Source of the DNA: CAZCJA01 sp964499015
GTDB lineage: Bacteria > Elusimicrobiota > Elusimicrobia > F11
Length of the DNA stretch: 52,267 bases
Assembly: GCA_964499015.1 (NCBI GenBank)
Contig: CAZCJA010000005.1
Location: 1-52,267 of the forward strand
Direction: 5' to 3'
Notes under the pieces: generated by a model
What the model was told of the DNA's origin: nothing
Database searches by the model: none
The model's input: only the letters and a program-made list of their open reading frames with translations
Translations under genes and position numbers: made by a program
Shown here: piece after piece, positions 1 to 12,000 of the stretch
Layout: every line of letters starts with the position of its first letter
Numbering within the stretch: the stretch's first letter is position 1

Positions 1-3000
1 CTGGCACCAGCAAAAATAGATACCCAAGCCGCGAGGCTGTCTTGTCTGAATTGGTGGCGCGTGCCGCGAACGGTTGGCCAAACAGCACACGCGCATTGCA
101 GCGCGGCGAATACGCCGATTACACGCTTTACCGCGCCGCCCGAGAGCATCGTATCGACCTGCCGAAGGATGCGTCGCAGCCGCCATATGCGTTGAGCGGC
201 CTGACATCCTTGGAGATGGCGGCAGCCCTGGCGCTGGCCGCGTTCGTCCTGTATTTCACCGCGCCGTGGATTGGTCTCGTCGTCGGCGTCGCGTTGACAC
301 GGCTGCCTTTCACGCCGAACGAGATCAAAATGCTGCGCGCCAAAGGGCTTAAGTCGCTGGAAAAACTGAAATCCATCGATTTGCTGCAATGGCTGAAAGA
401 AAAAAAGATATCCAAGTGGAATGTTCGCGCCATTCAAAGCGCCCTGGCCTTGTATGGCCAGCGCACGAAGACCGGGCCCGATCCGCGCTATGTGCTCAAG
501 GCGCCAAAAAATCTATTGAACCGTGAATTGCCGTCCGCGGGCTGGAGCATGGACGGCTCTTCCATCGGCGTGCCGCTGTGGAGAAAGCTGCGGGAGAATA
601 AATTGGTGCGCTATCGCCAAATTATCCAAATGTCGGAACTCGAGCTCATTGATTTGGGCTTCTCTTCTGATGATATTGTCCGCATACAGCGTGAATTGGC
701 CCTCTATGATTTGCGGCTCGCCATGACCAAGGATGACGTTATCGTTTGGGAGTTGTCGCAAAGCGCGAAGGATAGGCATTCGAACGGTTTCGCCGTTCTG
801 GAAATTCCGGCGGCGCTGGTCCTTCTGGCGGCCGCGGCGTACGAGCCGGTGTTAACGCTCGGTGTTTTCAGCGTCACGGCGGTTTTGGGCATGGCGTTCG
901 TGTACAAACGCCGCGAAAGCGACAAGCTGCATATTCTCCGCGAAAATTTTGAGATCTTCAAGAAACGGCTGGCCGACGGCTTGACCTCCAAGGACAATAA
1001 AGACCGCCGCGTGGAAATGACGCTCGCCCAAATCTGGGTGGAGCCGAAAAAGTACGACGCCGAGCATATTGAGTCGTGGAACCAGGCGATGATTGAGTTG
1101 ATCGACGCCGTGTTGCGGCACAATCTCCGGCCGGATGATTTCAATAAACTTCATGAACTGATGAAGCCCACGTACCGCGTCGTGCGCAGCATGGAGACTT
1201 TCGACCACATCAATAAAAAAACCGCCGCGGATTTGGCGGCGTTCCGGAAATTCATGGCGGAGTGGGCGCCGACGCCGGACATGTCGCGCGTCTCGCCCGA
1301 TGACGGCAAACCGAGGCCCATCAACGTCGGCCCCGGTGATTACACCGTTGTCCTGGCCGAGCCGGGCGATGCGGAAGGGACGGCGGTTAAAGACATTGTT
1401 TACACAACGGACGAACTGCTCGGTTTTGAGGGCCGGGCGAACAGTTGGGAAAGCAATGACGGGAAAACGGTTTTTGAAATTCAGCGCGTGACGCAGAAAG
1501 TGTCGGAAATCAACACCGTCGGTTGGGACCGCCGCCTGCTCGAGGAAATCATTGCCGCCTCCCGCACGCGCGCGGAAAAATACGTGCGCATAATTCCGCC
1601 CGCCGCGGTGTATGAAACGCTCCACGCGGTTCCCGCGCATTCGCTGTTCACGCACTATTCGCGCCTGCCATACGATCTGGGGTTCCGCTTAACGCTGCGC
1701 GCGCCCGCGGTTTTTAAACAGCTCTACACGGAGGCGACGTACCTGACCTGGGAATTGCCTCTTGCCCAGCAAACACCACCGACAGCACGCAAAGGGCGAA
1801 TGTCGCTGGAATTGTTGGTGGCGCTCACCGCGCTGGGATCGTCCTTCTTTTATATCGCGGCGTTAGCAACGGGGCTGGATCAAAAGCAGGCCGCGCTTTT
1901 ATCGATGGCGTTGGGTGTGGTGGGCATGGCGTTGGGCTCGTCAGGCGGCAAAGCCGATATGTCGGCCGATGAACTGCGCGCCTTCGACGCGTTTTACGAA
2001 CTGCTCGAAAAGTACGTTCATCTGGTTACCGCCGGTGCGGCCGAACACAACGTGGCCGACCTGTCCTTGGAAGTTGCCGCCGCGTATCACCGCGACATTA
2101 CGCCGGTGCTTGCGCGCATCGGGGCGGACAATATTCGCGAGCCGCGCGGCCGCCGGGTCGTCGATCTGCTGAGGCACGCCGCCATTCCAGAATCGGCCCG
2201 CGATGATGAGCGCTTTAAACAAACGCGCCGCCACTTAAGGAATTTAAATTCTGGAAGCGATTTATGGCCAACAAGCCTCGTCGGAAACTATGTGGTCGCC
2301 ATCACGCCGGCATCGGACTATTACGTAAATATGGGCCTGAAACTGACGGGGGCGGGGCTTTACGCCCTCAGCGTGAAGCGCCGCGGCTTTGTGTACATAC
2401 TGTCAGTGCGAAAAATCGGTGAAAAAGAAGAAACTTATTATTTTGTCGGCAAAAAAACGGTGCTAACGGAGATTGGTGTTGTGCCCGGACATGAGATTGA
2501 GCGCACCATTGTGGGCGTGTCACGGCTTGTCGAGAATGCTTTTGCGCGTCGCGAGCTGGGAGAAAATAGAGACGCAAGCAATTTGGCCATCATTGAGCTT
2601 TTGGGGACGGCGCAGTCCATGAGTGTGACCGCCCGTCACAACAAGATGGCCGACAGTTTGTTGGTTTTGCGCCAGGTTCTTGATAAGTACAAGCTGCCGC
2701 TCACGGCCCAGCCCATTCAGATTTTCCGTAAAAACATCCGCGCGGCGATGGCCGCGGCCGATCCCGATGCGTTTTTGACAAAAATGGTCGGCATGGAAAG
2801 CGTTTACCCGTCAAACAGCGACCATTTCTCTTTTTTGCCGCTGGAAAAATTGAACCTTTATCACAAAGGGTTCAATCACGAAATTTTGACGCTAAGCCTG
2901 GCGGGCAGTGCGAAGGAAGGGTTCACGCTCAGCATTCATGCGGCCGGTCCTTCACCGGTTTTGATGGGCCGCTACCGCTGGCACCGCAAAGATCGCCAGT

Positions 3001-6000
3001 TCAAGCCGAGTTTAATGTTGGCCGATTTGATTGATTTGAATGCGCCGCGCGTCGACAGCGCTCTGCTTCCCCAGCATATGGCAGCGCCCAGCCGCGATGC
3101 ATTTTCTCTCTCCGAGGTGTTGATTCAGACGGGCCTAAGCCAAAGCGCCCATGGCGAAGCCGCCTTGCAGCGGCTTGTTGACCGCGGCCTGTTGACCTAC
3201 CGCAACGGTACGGTGCTCCGCGAGGAGTTGGAGCTGCTGATGAAAATTGCGCGCAAGCTGACCAACGAAAAAATCAGCATTGCCCATCTTGTCTATTTGA
3301 CGCAAAACGTTAACGAAGTCACGTCGTACATGGTGGAAAAAAACACCAGCGAATACCGCCGCGTCGACGGATTGATCACGGCCAACACGTCCGTTTACAT
3401 TCCAACGAGCCCCAAATATAAGGCCGATCACATGGTTTCCCGCGACGACGCGTTTTATATTTGGGCCGAATACGAGTTGTTGAAGCGCGCGGGGCCTTTC
3501 GCCACATTTCAGGAAAGCGCGCAGATTGTCGGCCGGAAGGGGGGCTGGATCGGCGACGAAAAAGACGAGGTCCGCCAAACGGCGGATGGACGCAGCGTTT
3601 GGCTCATGGTCGGACGGGAGGCCCGCTTCCGCGCGGACGCATTGCGCCAATGGACGGAAGACGTGTATGCGTCCGACGAGCCGCTGCCGAAGAAGCCGAC
3701 GTTTATTCAGGCCGCGCTTTTAAAACAGGTCAACATTCATTACGCCAATCAAGGCGGCCCGGTGATAACGGGTGTTGAGGCGATGGCGTTATTGGGGTTA
3801 AGCGAAAATCAGCGCAAAAATTTTGCCGATTATTTTAAAGCAACCAAGACCGGCAAACCGCTCTGGGTTGAAAAGCGCGGCGTCCGTTTTTATCTAAAAA
3901 AGAATTTGGAAGAGTTTAAAGCGGAGATCCGTGCCGGAGAGGACGTGGCGTTGGACCCGCAAATGACAACCAAGCGCCGTTTGGGTGCGACGAAGATGCT
4001 CGGCCAAATGCGCAGCGGGCGTGAACGCTCGGGGCGGACAACGCTGGACGTGCTGGCGGCGCTCATATTGGTCCTTCCTATTATTATGGTCGGGAGTGTG
4101 TTCTGGCGCTTGTTCCTGCGCCGCAAAATGGGGCACGAGACGATCATTACCCATCCGTCCGGGGCGATCGGCGTGTTCAAGGGTGAACAATTGGTCGAGA
4201 TAAAAGACGGCGCGCGTTTGTTTGAAGAGGAAGACGCGATTCCGGATGATTTGCGCGAGCCCTATCTCGATCTTTTGCGCGTGAATGATTTGGTTTATCA
4301 GTATCAGCGCCGGCCGGAAGGCTATCATGTCCGTTATTTGCCGCTGACCCGGCCGTCCCTGGCCGATCGCGCCGTGTTCGCGGTGAACCGCCTTCGCAAT
4401 TGGCGGTTCATGCTGTCGTCCGCTTTGCCCGCAGCCAAATTTGTTTCGCCCGCCACGGCGGGCTTGCGCAACATGGCGGGAATCTACATGGCGCTTTTCC
4501 AAATGCGCTCCAAAGCCGATTGGGGCGTGGCCAGCTACAAGAACATGGAAATGGCCGTGACCTATTTAAAGAAGATCGGCCACAACCTCCTGCAATTGCC
4601 GCCGATCCGCCTGTCCTCCGCCGGCAACTCGCCGTACTCGGTGAACTCTTCCAAAGCATTGGAAGACTTGTACATCGACGTCGACGCCTGGGCCCACGAA
4701 TTGGCCGGCCTTGGCCTATTGGACCCCGAATGGTTCGCGTATCGCAATCGCATCAACGGCGAAGTCGAGCGTTTGCGCCGCCTGGACAAAGTCGATTACG
4801 ACGCGGTGCGCGGTCTTAAAACGGACGCGATGGACGTTCTCTGGAAGAGCTTCCGCAAGAACACCGGCTCGGCCGCCTATCAACAATTTGAACAGTTCCG
4901 CCGTGACGAGAGCCAGTGGCTCGACGACACGATGCTCTATTTAATTCTCAAGAAGGCCAATATTGAGGCGGAAGCGGCGGCCAAAGGGAATTTCGACGAT
5001 TTGAAGAAATGGGATTGGCGTCTATGGGAAGAAAAACTGCGCGACCGCGACCCTGAGGCGATGGCCGCAGCAAAAGCCCGCTATCAAGAACAGATTCTTT
5101 TTGGTTCGTATCTGCAGTTCGTCGCGCACCGCCAGTTCGGCCGTTTTGAAAAGCACGCGGCCAAGAACGGCATCGGCCTGGTTCCCGATGTTCCGTTCGC
5201 GGTCGACGGGGAAGACCTGTATAGAAATCGCGACGTGTTCGGCTTGGAACTGAAAGACCCGTCCAAGCCGTACAGCCGCCCGACCACGCAAGGCGTCGGC
5301 GCGGAGTCGTCCTACCCGCTCGGCCAGTATTGGTTGTTTTATCCGTTCGTGTGGACATACGAAAAAACCCTGCCGTTCATCATCGACATGATGCGCTTTG
5401 CCCGCCGTATCGGCGCTTACGTGCGCATGGACCACGTGCTCGGCTATTTCCGCACCTATCACTACACGGTCGACGTCAAACGGCAGGTGACGCTTCAAGA
5501 GACCGGCCTGTACGACAAGATGGTCGAGTATCAAACCGCCGCGCTCGCCAGTATTAACGAGGCCGAGCAATTGCTGATCGCCGAAAAAGCCGTCCATCTC
5601 ATGGAAGACTTCTTTACGCAGAAATGGGCGTTGATGCCGGAGCCTATCCGTTCGTTGTTTCCGGACGACGCGGTTGATTTGACCTTCCAAAATGGGGGCA
5701 TTTTACCGGACAGCATGATCCGTATCGTTCGTCCGATGGGTTCGGAAGAAATTAAACGCGGGAAAGCCGACGGCGAAAATTGGAAATACGAGAAGGACGT
5801 GGAAAACCTGGTGTTTGGCGGCGAGCAGCATGTGAAATTCATTCGCGTCAGCGGAAGCCATGACGTGGGCGATTACGATGCGGACAAGCCCCTGCAGCGG
5901 TGGCGGCCGATGCTCAATTATCTTTTGGGCGATATCGAGGAAACCGACGCGGTCGGGCTCGCTTATTACAAACTCAATCCGCGTGCCGAAGAGTATTTGT

Positions 6001-9000
6001 CGGAAATTCTGCGCTTCATCCAGGAAACGGGCAGCGTTACGGTGTGGGAACTGCTCGGCAACTTGCCGCGCAAGATCCTGCAATCGACCATCGAGATGGG
6101 CGGATACAACCTTTTCCCGGCGATTTGGGGCGAGGCGAAAATGGCGGGGGGCAAGGCCAACACGTTCCATGTGTGGAACCACGTGGAGAACGCGCTGGTC
6201 AACGGCGGCCTGCCGGACTCGGAAACGATCCGCCAGCGCTGGGAAGATTTGCTGAGAACGGAACAGGACATCGCCAACAAAAAAGAATGGCTCGACGATT
6301 TTGTCGGCGCCGGCAACTGGACGGACGCGGACGTGCACACCTTCACGCCGAACGTGCATGAGGCGTACCTGGAATCGATTTATTCCTCACCCGCGCGCAT
6401 TTCGGTGGTCAACTGGATGGACATTCTCGGGCTTGGCGCGGAATACCGCATCAACGCGCCGGGCTTCCTGGACCAGTGGCGCGCGCGCATGCCGGCCGAC
6501 GTGACGCTGGAAGATTTGTTGAGCGCCGCCGATCAAGTGAGCGGCGCCAGCCAACGGGCCATCGATGCCACCGCGCTTTTGCGCCGCTTGGTGGAGAAAG
6601 GCCACCGCAAAACCGCGCCGCCGCACAGCGGAGCGCCGATTGTTCAAGCCGCCACGCCCGCCGTCGGCGGATCGATGATTCAGCTGCGCCGCCTCGACAT
6701 CACAGGCCATCCTTATCAGATCGATGCTTTTACCCGCGCCGAAAGCGGCCAGTCTGTCCGCGACGTCAACCTCACGCTGCATTTTAAAAACGGCAAAACA
6801 AAAACCATTCCGATGCGCTCCGCCGCCATCACGCCGGAATCATTCACACACGGTTTGCCCGCTGACGTTCAGAAATGGACCGCCTACTGGTACCCGACGC
6901 AATTGGGGCAGGTGAAATTCACCATCCAAATCAGCGACGGCGCCGTTTCCAAGAAAGGCGCGCTGGAAACCGTCACCAAAAACGCCGATCTAAATCCTCT
7001 TTCATCCAACTATGCCCGCCGCGGCATCGCCACGTTCGAGCTCTCGGCGGCGCTAATGGCAATGGGGGGAACAATTTGGGCCCTTCTTGCGCAGATAAGA
7101 GCGGGCGAACTATTACAGCAACAGGGAGATCCGTTGGATCTGCAGTCTTGGGCGACGATCTTGTTGGGCGGGTATCTTGTCTCCTTCGTTGTTTTCACCG
7201 TCTTGTGGGCGTTCTTCGTTAACTATGCGGACCGCGCGAAGGTTCGCGATGATATATCGCCTCTCACGTTTATTCGCGCTTCATCCAACCTGTTTTTGAT
7301 CTTCCTAACGTCGCTGATGATGGTGGCCGTTCTTTTTCCGCCCACGATGATGGCGGGCGCGTATTGGGCCGCCGGGATATTGGCCGTCGTCGCGATCGCG
7401 CCGTTTGCGATTATTTTCCGGACGAATTATCAGGATTCGATTGGGGCGCGCGCTTATCTCTTTTTTATGGCCGTCAGCTACGCGGCCATGTTGTTTCTGT
7501 TCAATACCTGGTATTTCTGGCTCGAGAATTTCTTGCCCAGCAGTAACTCCATCGGATTCATCGCCACCTTTGCGGTCGTCGGGACGCTTTTGATCCTGGA
7601 GAGATCCGTTGAAATCGCCAAGAGATTGGGTGGAAAAAATAACGTCTTCGTCGACCACGGCGACGGCCCGAAAGTCACTCAGGCCGACCTGCGCCGCGCC
7701 GATCTTCGCGCCCGCCGCAAAGGAATGACGGCGTTTGAGCTCTCGGCGGCAATGGTGCTGACGATGGCGCTTGTGTATGGAATTACCATGGGCGGCGCCG
7801 GGCCGGCGTTTTGGACGGCGCTGGGGATTGGTGTTACCCTGGGCATGACGCGGCTTGTTCCTGCTCCGGACGGACGTTCGGCGCGCGAACTTCTCGAGGC
7901 CGGCGCCGGTACGCTCGATATTATCGAAGCGTCCGCGCGTGAACTGGAAACCGTCGATCATTATGAACATGCGCTCAAGATCCGGGAAATGGTGCGCGCT
8001 TACCGGCTTTACCGCGAAACGCACACTGAGGAAGATTTGGGCGAGGGAACACATGCGGCGGTAAACGTCAACAACCTCCGCAACGTCCAGTTATTAATCA
8101 ACGAACGCTTTTTTGGAGAGTTGTTCACACAGGCACGCGCCCGGATTGCGTCGCATCCGAATGCGGTTAGGCTAGTCCTTGATCATGTTAAAGCCACGTT
8201 GGTGAAAGAGTACGTTCACTACGGGTCACCCGAACGCTTGTACATGCCGTTCGATTTGATGCACCGCGAGTTGGAATTGGCGGGCGTCGATGCCGACACG
8301 TCCGGTTATCGTATTTGGGCACGCAGCGTTATTTCCGCGTTCGTTCATGAAGAAGCGCTTGGCTTCCTGGAAATGGGGAACTATTTGGCCTCGCGCGGTT
8401 GGACGGCTGCCTCTCTGCAGGCGGCGGTGGCCGGCATGGAGCACCCTTTCAGCATGCTTTCCGCGGGGCGGCGCGCTTTCGGCGTCACCTCACTGACAAC
8501 CACTCACACACTGGACACATTCACCGGTATTAAATACGGAATGGTGCTGAACGACCTGATGAGTTCCGGCCGCCGGGAAGGCATCAACCGCGTTTTTGAC
8601 TACGTTTTGAAGTGGGAAATTGAGGAAGGCCGCGTCATTCCCGGGGCCAATTATCAATTTTATCCGAGCGCATTCTGGTTCGTTTTCGACGAGAATTATT
8701 TCGGCGGCCGCTATTTCAACGCGAGTCCCAAAGGTCCCGAGGATTGGGGGAATTTCGTGATTATCGCGCTGCGCAGCGCGTTCCCCGTCATGGCCACGCT
8801 TCTTTCCGCCAATAATAAGTCGAAGAAAGAGAAGGAAATTAAAAAGAAAGAAGACAAAAAACGGAAACACCGCTCACGTTGGTTTGAAGACCGCCGCCGC
8901 AAACGTCCCGGCAAGGGGATGGTCAACCTCGAACTGTTGAGCGCGATGACGATGACGCTGCCGTTTGTGATGGTCGGCATGGCGTTTCAGAAAGCGACGG

Positions 9001-12000
9001 GCCGGATTCGCTTGCTCAAAGAAGAAAAAGAAAAATTAAGAACGGTGATTCAGGACGAGGCCGATGTGTTCGTTCAGCGGTTTTACCCGCAGATGACGGC
9101 CGGAGAGCGCGCGGAAAAAGCCGCCGAACTGGCCGGGAAGATTTCTTACTTCGACGTTTATCCTCGCATCGTGCACATCATCGAAAGAACGACGCGGTGG
9201 GGACTGGGCGTGTTTACTCTGGGCGCCGCCGTTGTCTGGGTGGCCATCGGGACGGGGCCGGCGCTGGCGTTGGTTTTCTTCGGGTTTATTTTGTTGGGGA
9301 TTCAGTATGTGACTTTCGCTTTGCTCAATTACACGTCGTTTTCATTCCGCCAGACCGGCCATATGGGCGCGCTGGAATTGTGGTCGTTTAAAAAAGGAAC
9401 GGAAACGGCGGCGCGCACCTTTGCGGCGCGCACCTGGGCCCGTTCGTCGGCCGCCGGCTATTTGCGCCAATATGAGCTTTTTCCGGAGGTCGTAACGACC
9501 AATAAAAACATGCGCCGCGGTTACGATGCCATGCAGGTGTGGATTAAAACGGGCGATACGTCGGCGCTCATTCGCGAAAACAATTGGACGTGGAGCGACT
9601 TGTGGGCCTCGTTCCTGTGGCTGGTCGGTTCCGTGCGCAGTCCCATCGCTATTATTCTCTCGATCCCGCTTATTTTCCGCAACAACGCCCGCGCCGCGCG
9701 CCGGGCGGGCATGGCCGCCGCTTTGCACGAACGCAACCCGCAGGACGCGTGGGAATTTGTGCGCTCTGTGAAGAAACGCCGCACGCTGGAAGGTTTCGAA
9801 TGGGGGGCTTTATTGTTGTTCATGGGGTCGCTCATAACCGGGGCCCCCTTGGCCATGGCCTGGCAAAGAGAGAAACTTCCTCCGCAGCATTACGCCTTTC
9901 AGCATGTTCGCCCTCATCTGAGCGCCGAAGACAACCTGATATTGACGGCCATGACGGACGTGTTGTTCGCAAACCGCATGAATATTAAGGAATGGCCGAA
10001 TGAGACCGCCAAGTTCCATGTTGACGCCCGCCGCCGCATACGCGCGGCCATCGACGAGAATGTCCCAGCCGGGGCGGCGCTCAGCCAAACGCTCGAAGCG
10101 GTCTACGCCTTCTTCCTGCTGGAAGAGGCGGATTTCAACGGTTTTAAAAATGTCGATAAGCTGACGCCGGCTATCGTCGCGCGGTTTTTGCGCTCTCCGG
10201 AATCGATCCTCGCGCTCGATTACATGTTCAATATGAAAGGCGACCCGGCGCTGCACGAACGGCACGCGCGGTTGTCGGTCATTTCCATCGCATCGATCGT
10301 CAATAAATTGCGCGCCGCGACGGGGCTGAAATTCTCGGGGAAAAATTATCGGGCGATCCATTTGTGGCGCGGCAAATTTGTCGATTATGAAAAGGGCCGG
10401 CGGGAGCGTTTCACACAGCCCAAGCGGCAGGGCTCCACCATCACGGCGACGATGGGCGGGCTGGTTCTGCTGGTCGCGGGCGGATACTGGATCGCCACGC
10501 ATGGCGTTAGCCCGGCGTTCTGGGCGACGCTTGGCGCCGTGTTCATGGGCGCGCTGGGTATGGCCGCCACCGGGTGGCGGCATGACGAGCATGAATATAT
10601 TTCGCTTCGCCACGTCCGCACCTTGCTCGATGCCGAGGACAACGCCGTTTTATCGGGCATGGTGGAAGTCCTCTTTCAGCGCAAGGGTCCGATTCACAAT
10701 TGGCCGGACTTAGTACACGCGTATTCACCCGACGTGCGCCGCCGTATTCGCATCGCGGTTGATCGCGTCGCGCCTCGAGAAGCGCCGCTGAGCCAGACGC
10801 TGGAGGCGGTTTATAATTTCTTCCTGCTGGAAGAGGCCGATTTCTACGACGTTCCCGCCCGCAGCCAATTGAGCCCGCGGACGATCACGAAATTCCTTCG
10901 TTCATCCGACTCCGTGCTGCTGTTCAATCACGTGATGACCACCAAAACCAACCTCAATATCCGGGACAGAAAAACACGAATGAGTATTTTGTCGATCCTC
11001 GCGGTCGCCGAGCGGGCGCTGTCGGCAACGAACGGGCGGTTCCCGCAATCCATGTGGGTTTCATTGAACGCGCTCAAGGCCAAATTGGTCGACTTTGAGA
11101 AGAACGGCAGCGACTACCATTTTAAGTTCAAACATAAAGGGATGGCCGACAAAACCCTTGTCGGCGGCCTGGCCGTCATCGCTGTCATCGCCGCCGGCTA
11201 CGCGGCGTGGGAAGACCCGCGGGTTATCGTGGACATGTTCACCGCTCTGCCGTTCCTCGGTTTATTGGGGATGGCTGTTCAGCGCCGCGCGGCCAAGCGC
11301 GACCCGGTGATTTACATGCAGGAACAATACCGGGCCTTAAAGAAACGCTTGGAAGACGGCTTGCCGTCGCACCAACACGAGAAAGACCGCCGCGCCCAAT
11401 TGACACTGGCGATGTTGTGGTTCGAGCCGCTGCGTCTCGACGTGCCGTCGCTCGCGGTGTGGGAAGAGACCATGAGCATCGTCATCAATGCGGTGCTTCA
11501 GCACAACATCCATCCGCGCAACTACATGCAGACGGCCGGCCTGCTCAAACAAGCGACGGAATTTTACCGCCAGTACGAACACACCGGTTTTGTCGATTAC
11601 TCTGATGAGTTGGACGAGTTCCGGCGGAGCATCGCGGAATGGAAACCCGGCGACGGTACGCACGACACCTATCGCACGCATGCGACGGTGATCGGAAACC
11701 CCATTCCTCTTGAGTCTTATGACACCAACCCGTCGATCCGCAACGACGAGAGCATGTTGTTTATGAACACAATCCGGCTTAACGGATTCCTGGCGCATGC
11801 GGTGAACGATTGGTACGGCAGTTTGATGCGCGTTCTGGAAATTCGCCGCGTCACGGATTCCGCGGCCAATCACACCGGCTGGAACAAGCGTTTGGTCGAA
11901 GACATGATGGCGCAGGCCCTTTTGGACGGCGCGAGCGCGGTGCAGATTTTGCCGGCGGGCCGCGTCTACGAAAGCAAGCACGGCACCGCGCCGCGTTCGC

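Noticed and set aside
5845..5880. GSHDVGD in the GH77-like domain as the third catalytic Asp motif
   Set aside because: It lies between the nucleophile-like and acid/base-like motifs, whereas in GH77 the THD motif comes after both. NVHE at about 6351-6362 is in the right order.
9353..9400. GHMGALELW in the giant protein as another prepilin-like site
   Set aside because: The Glu is at the wrong distance from either Gly and no hydrophobic helix follows; the next residues are SFKKGTE.
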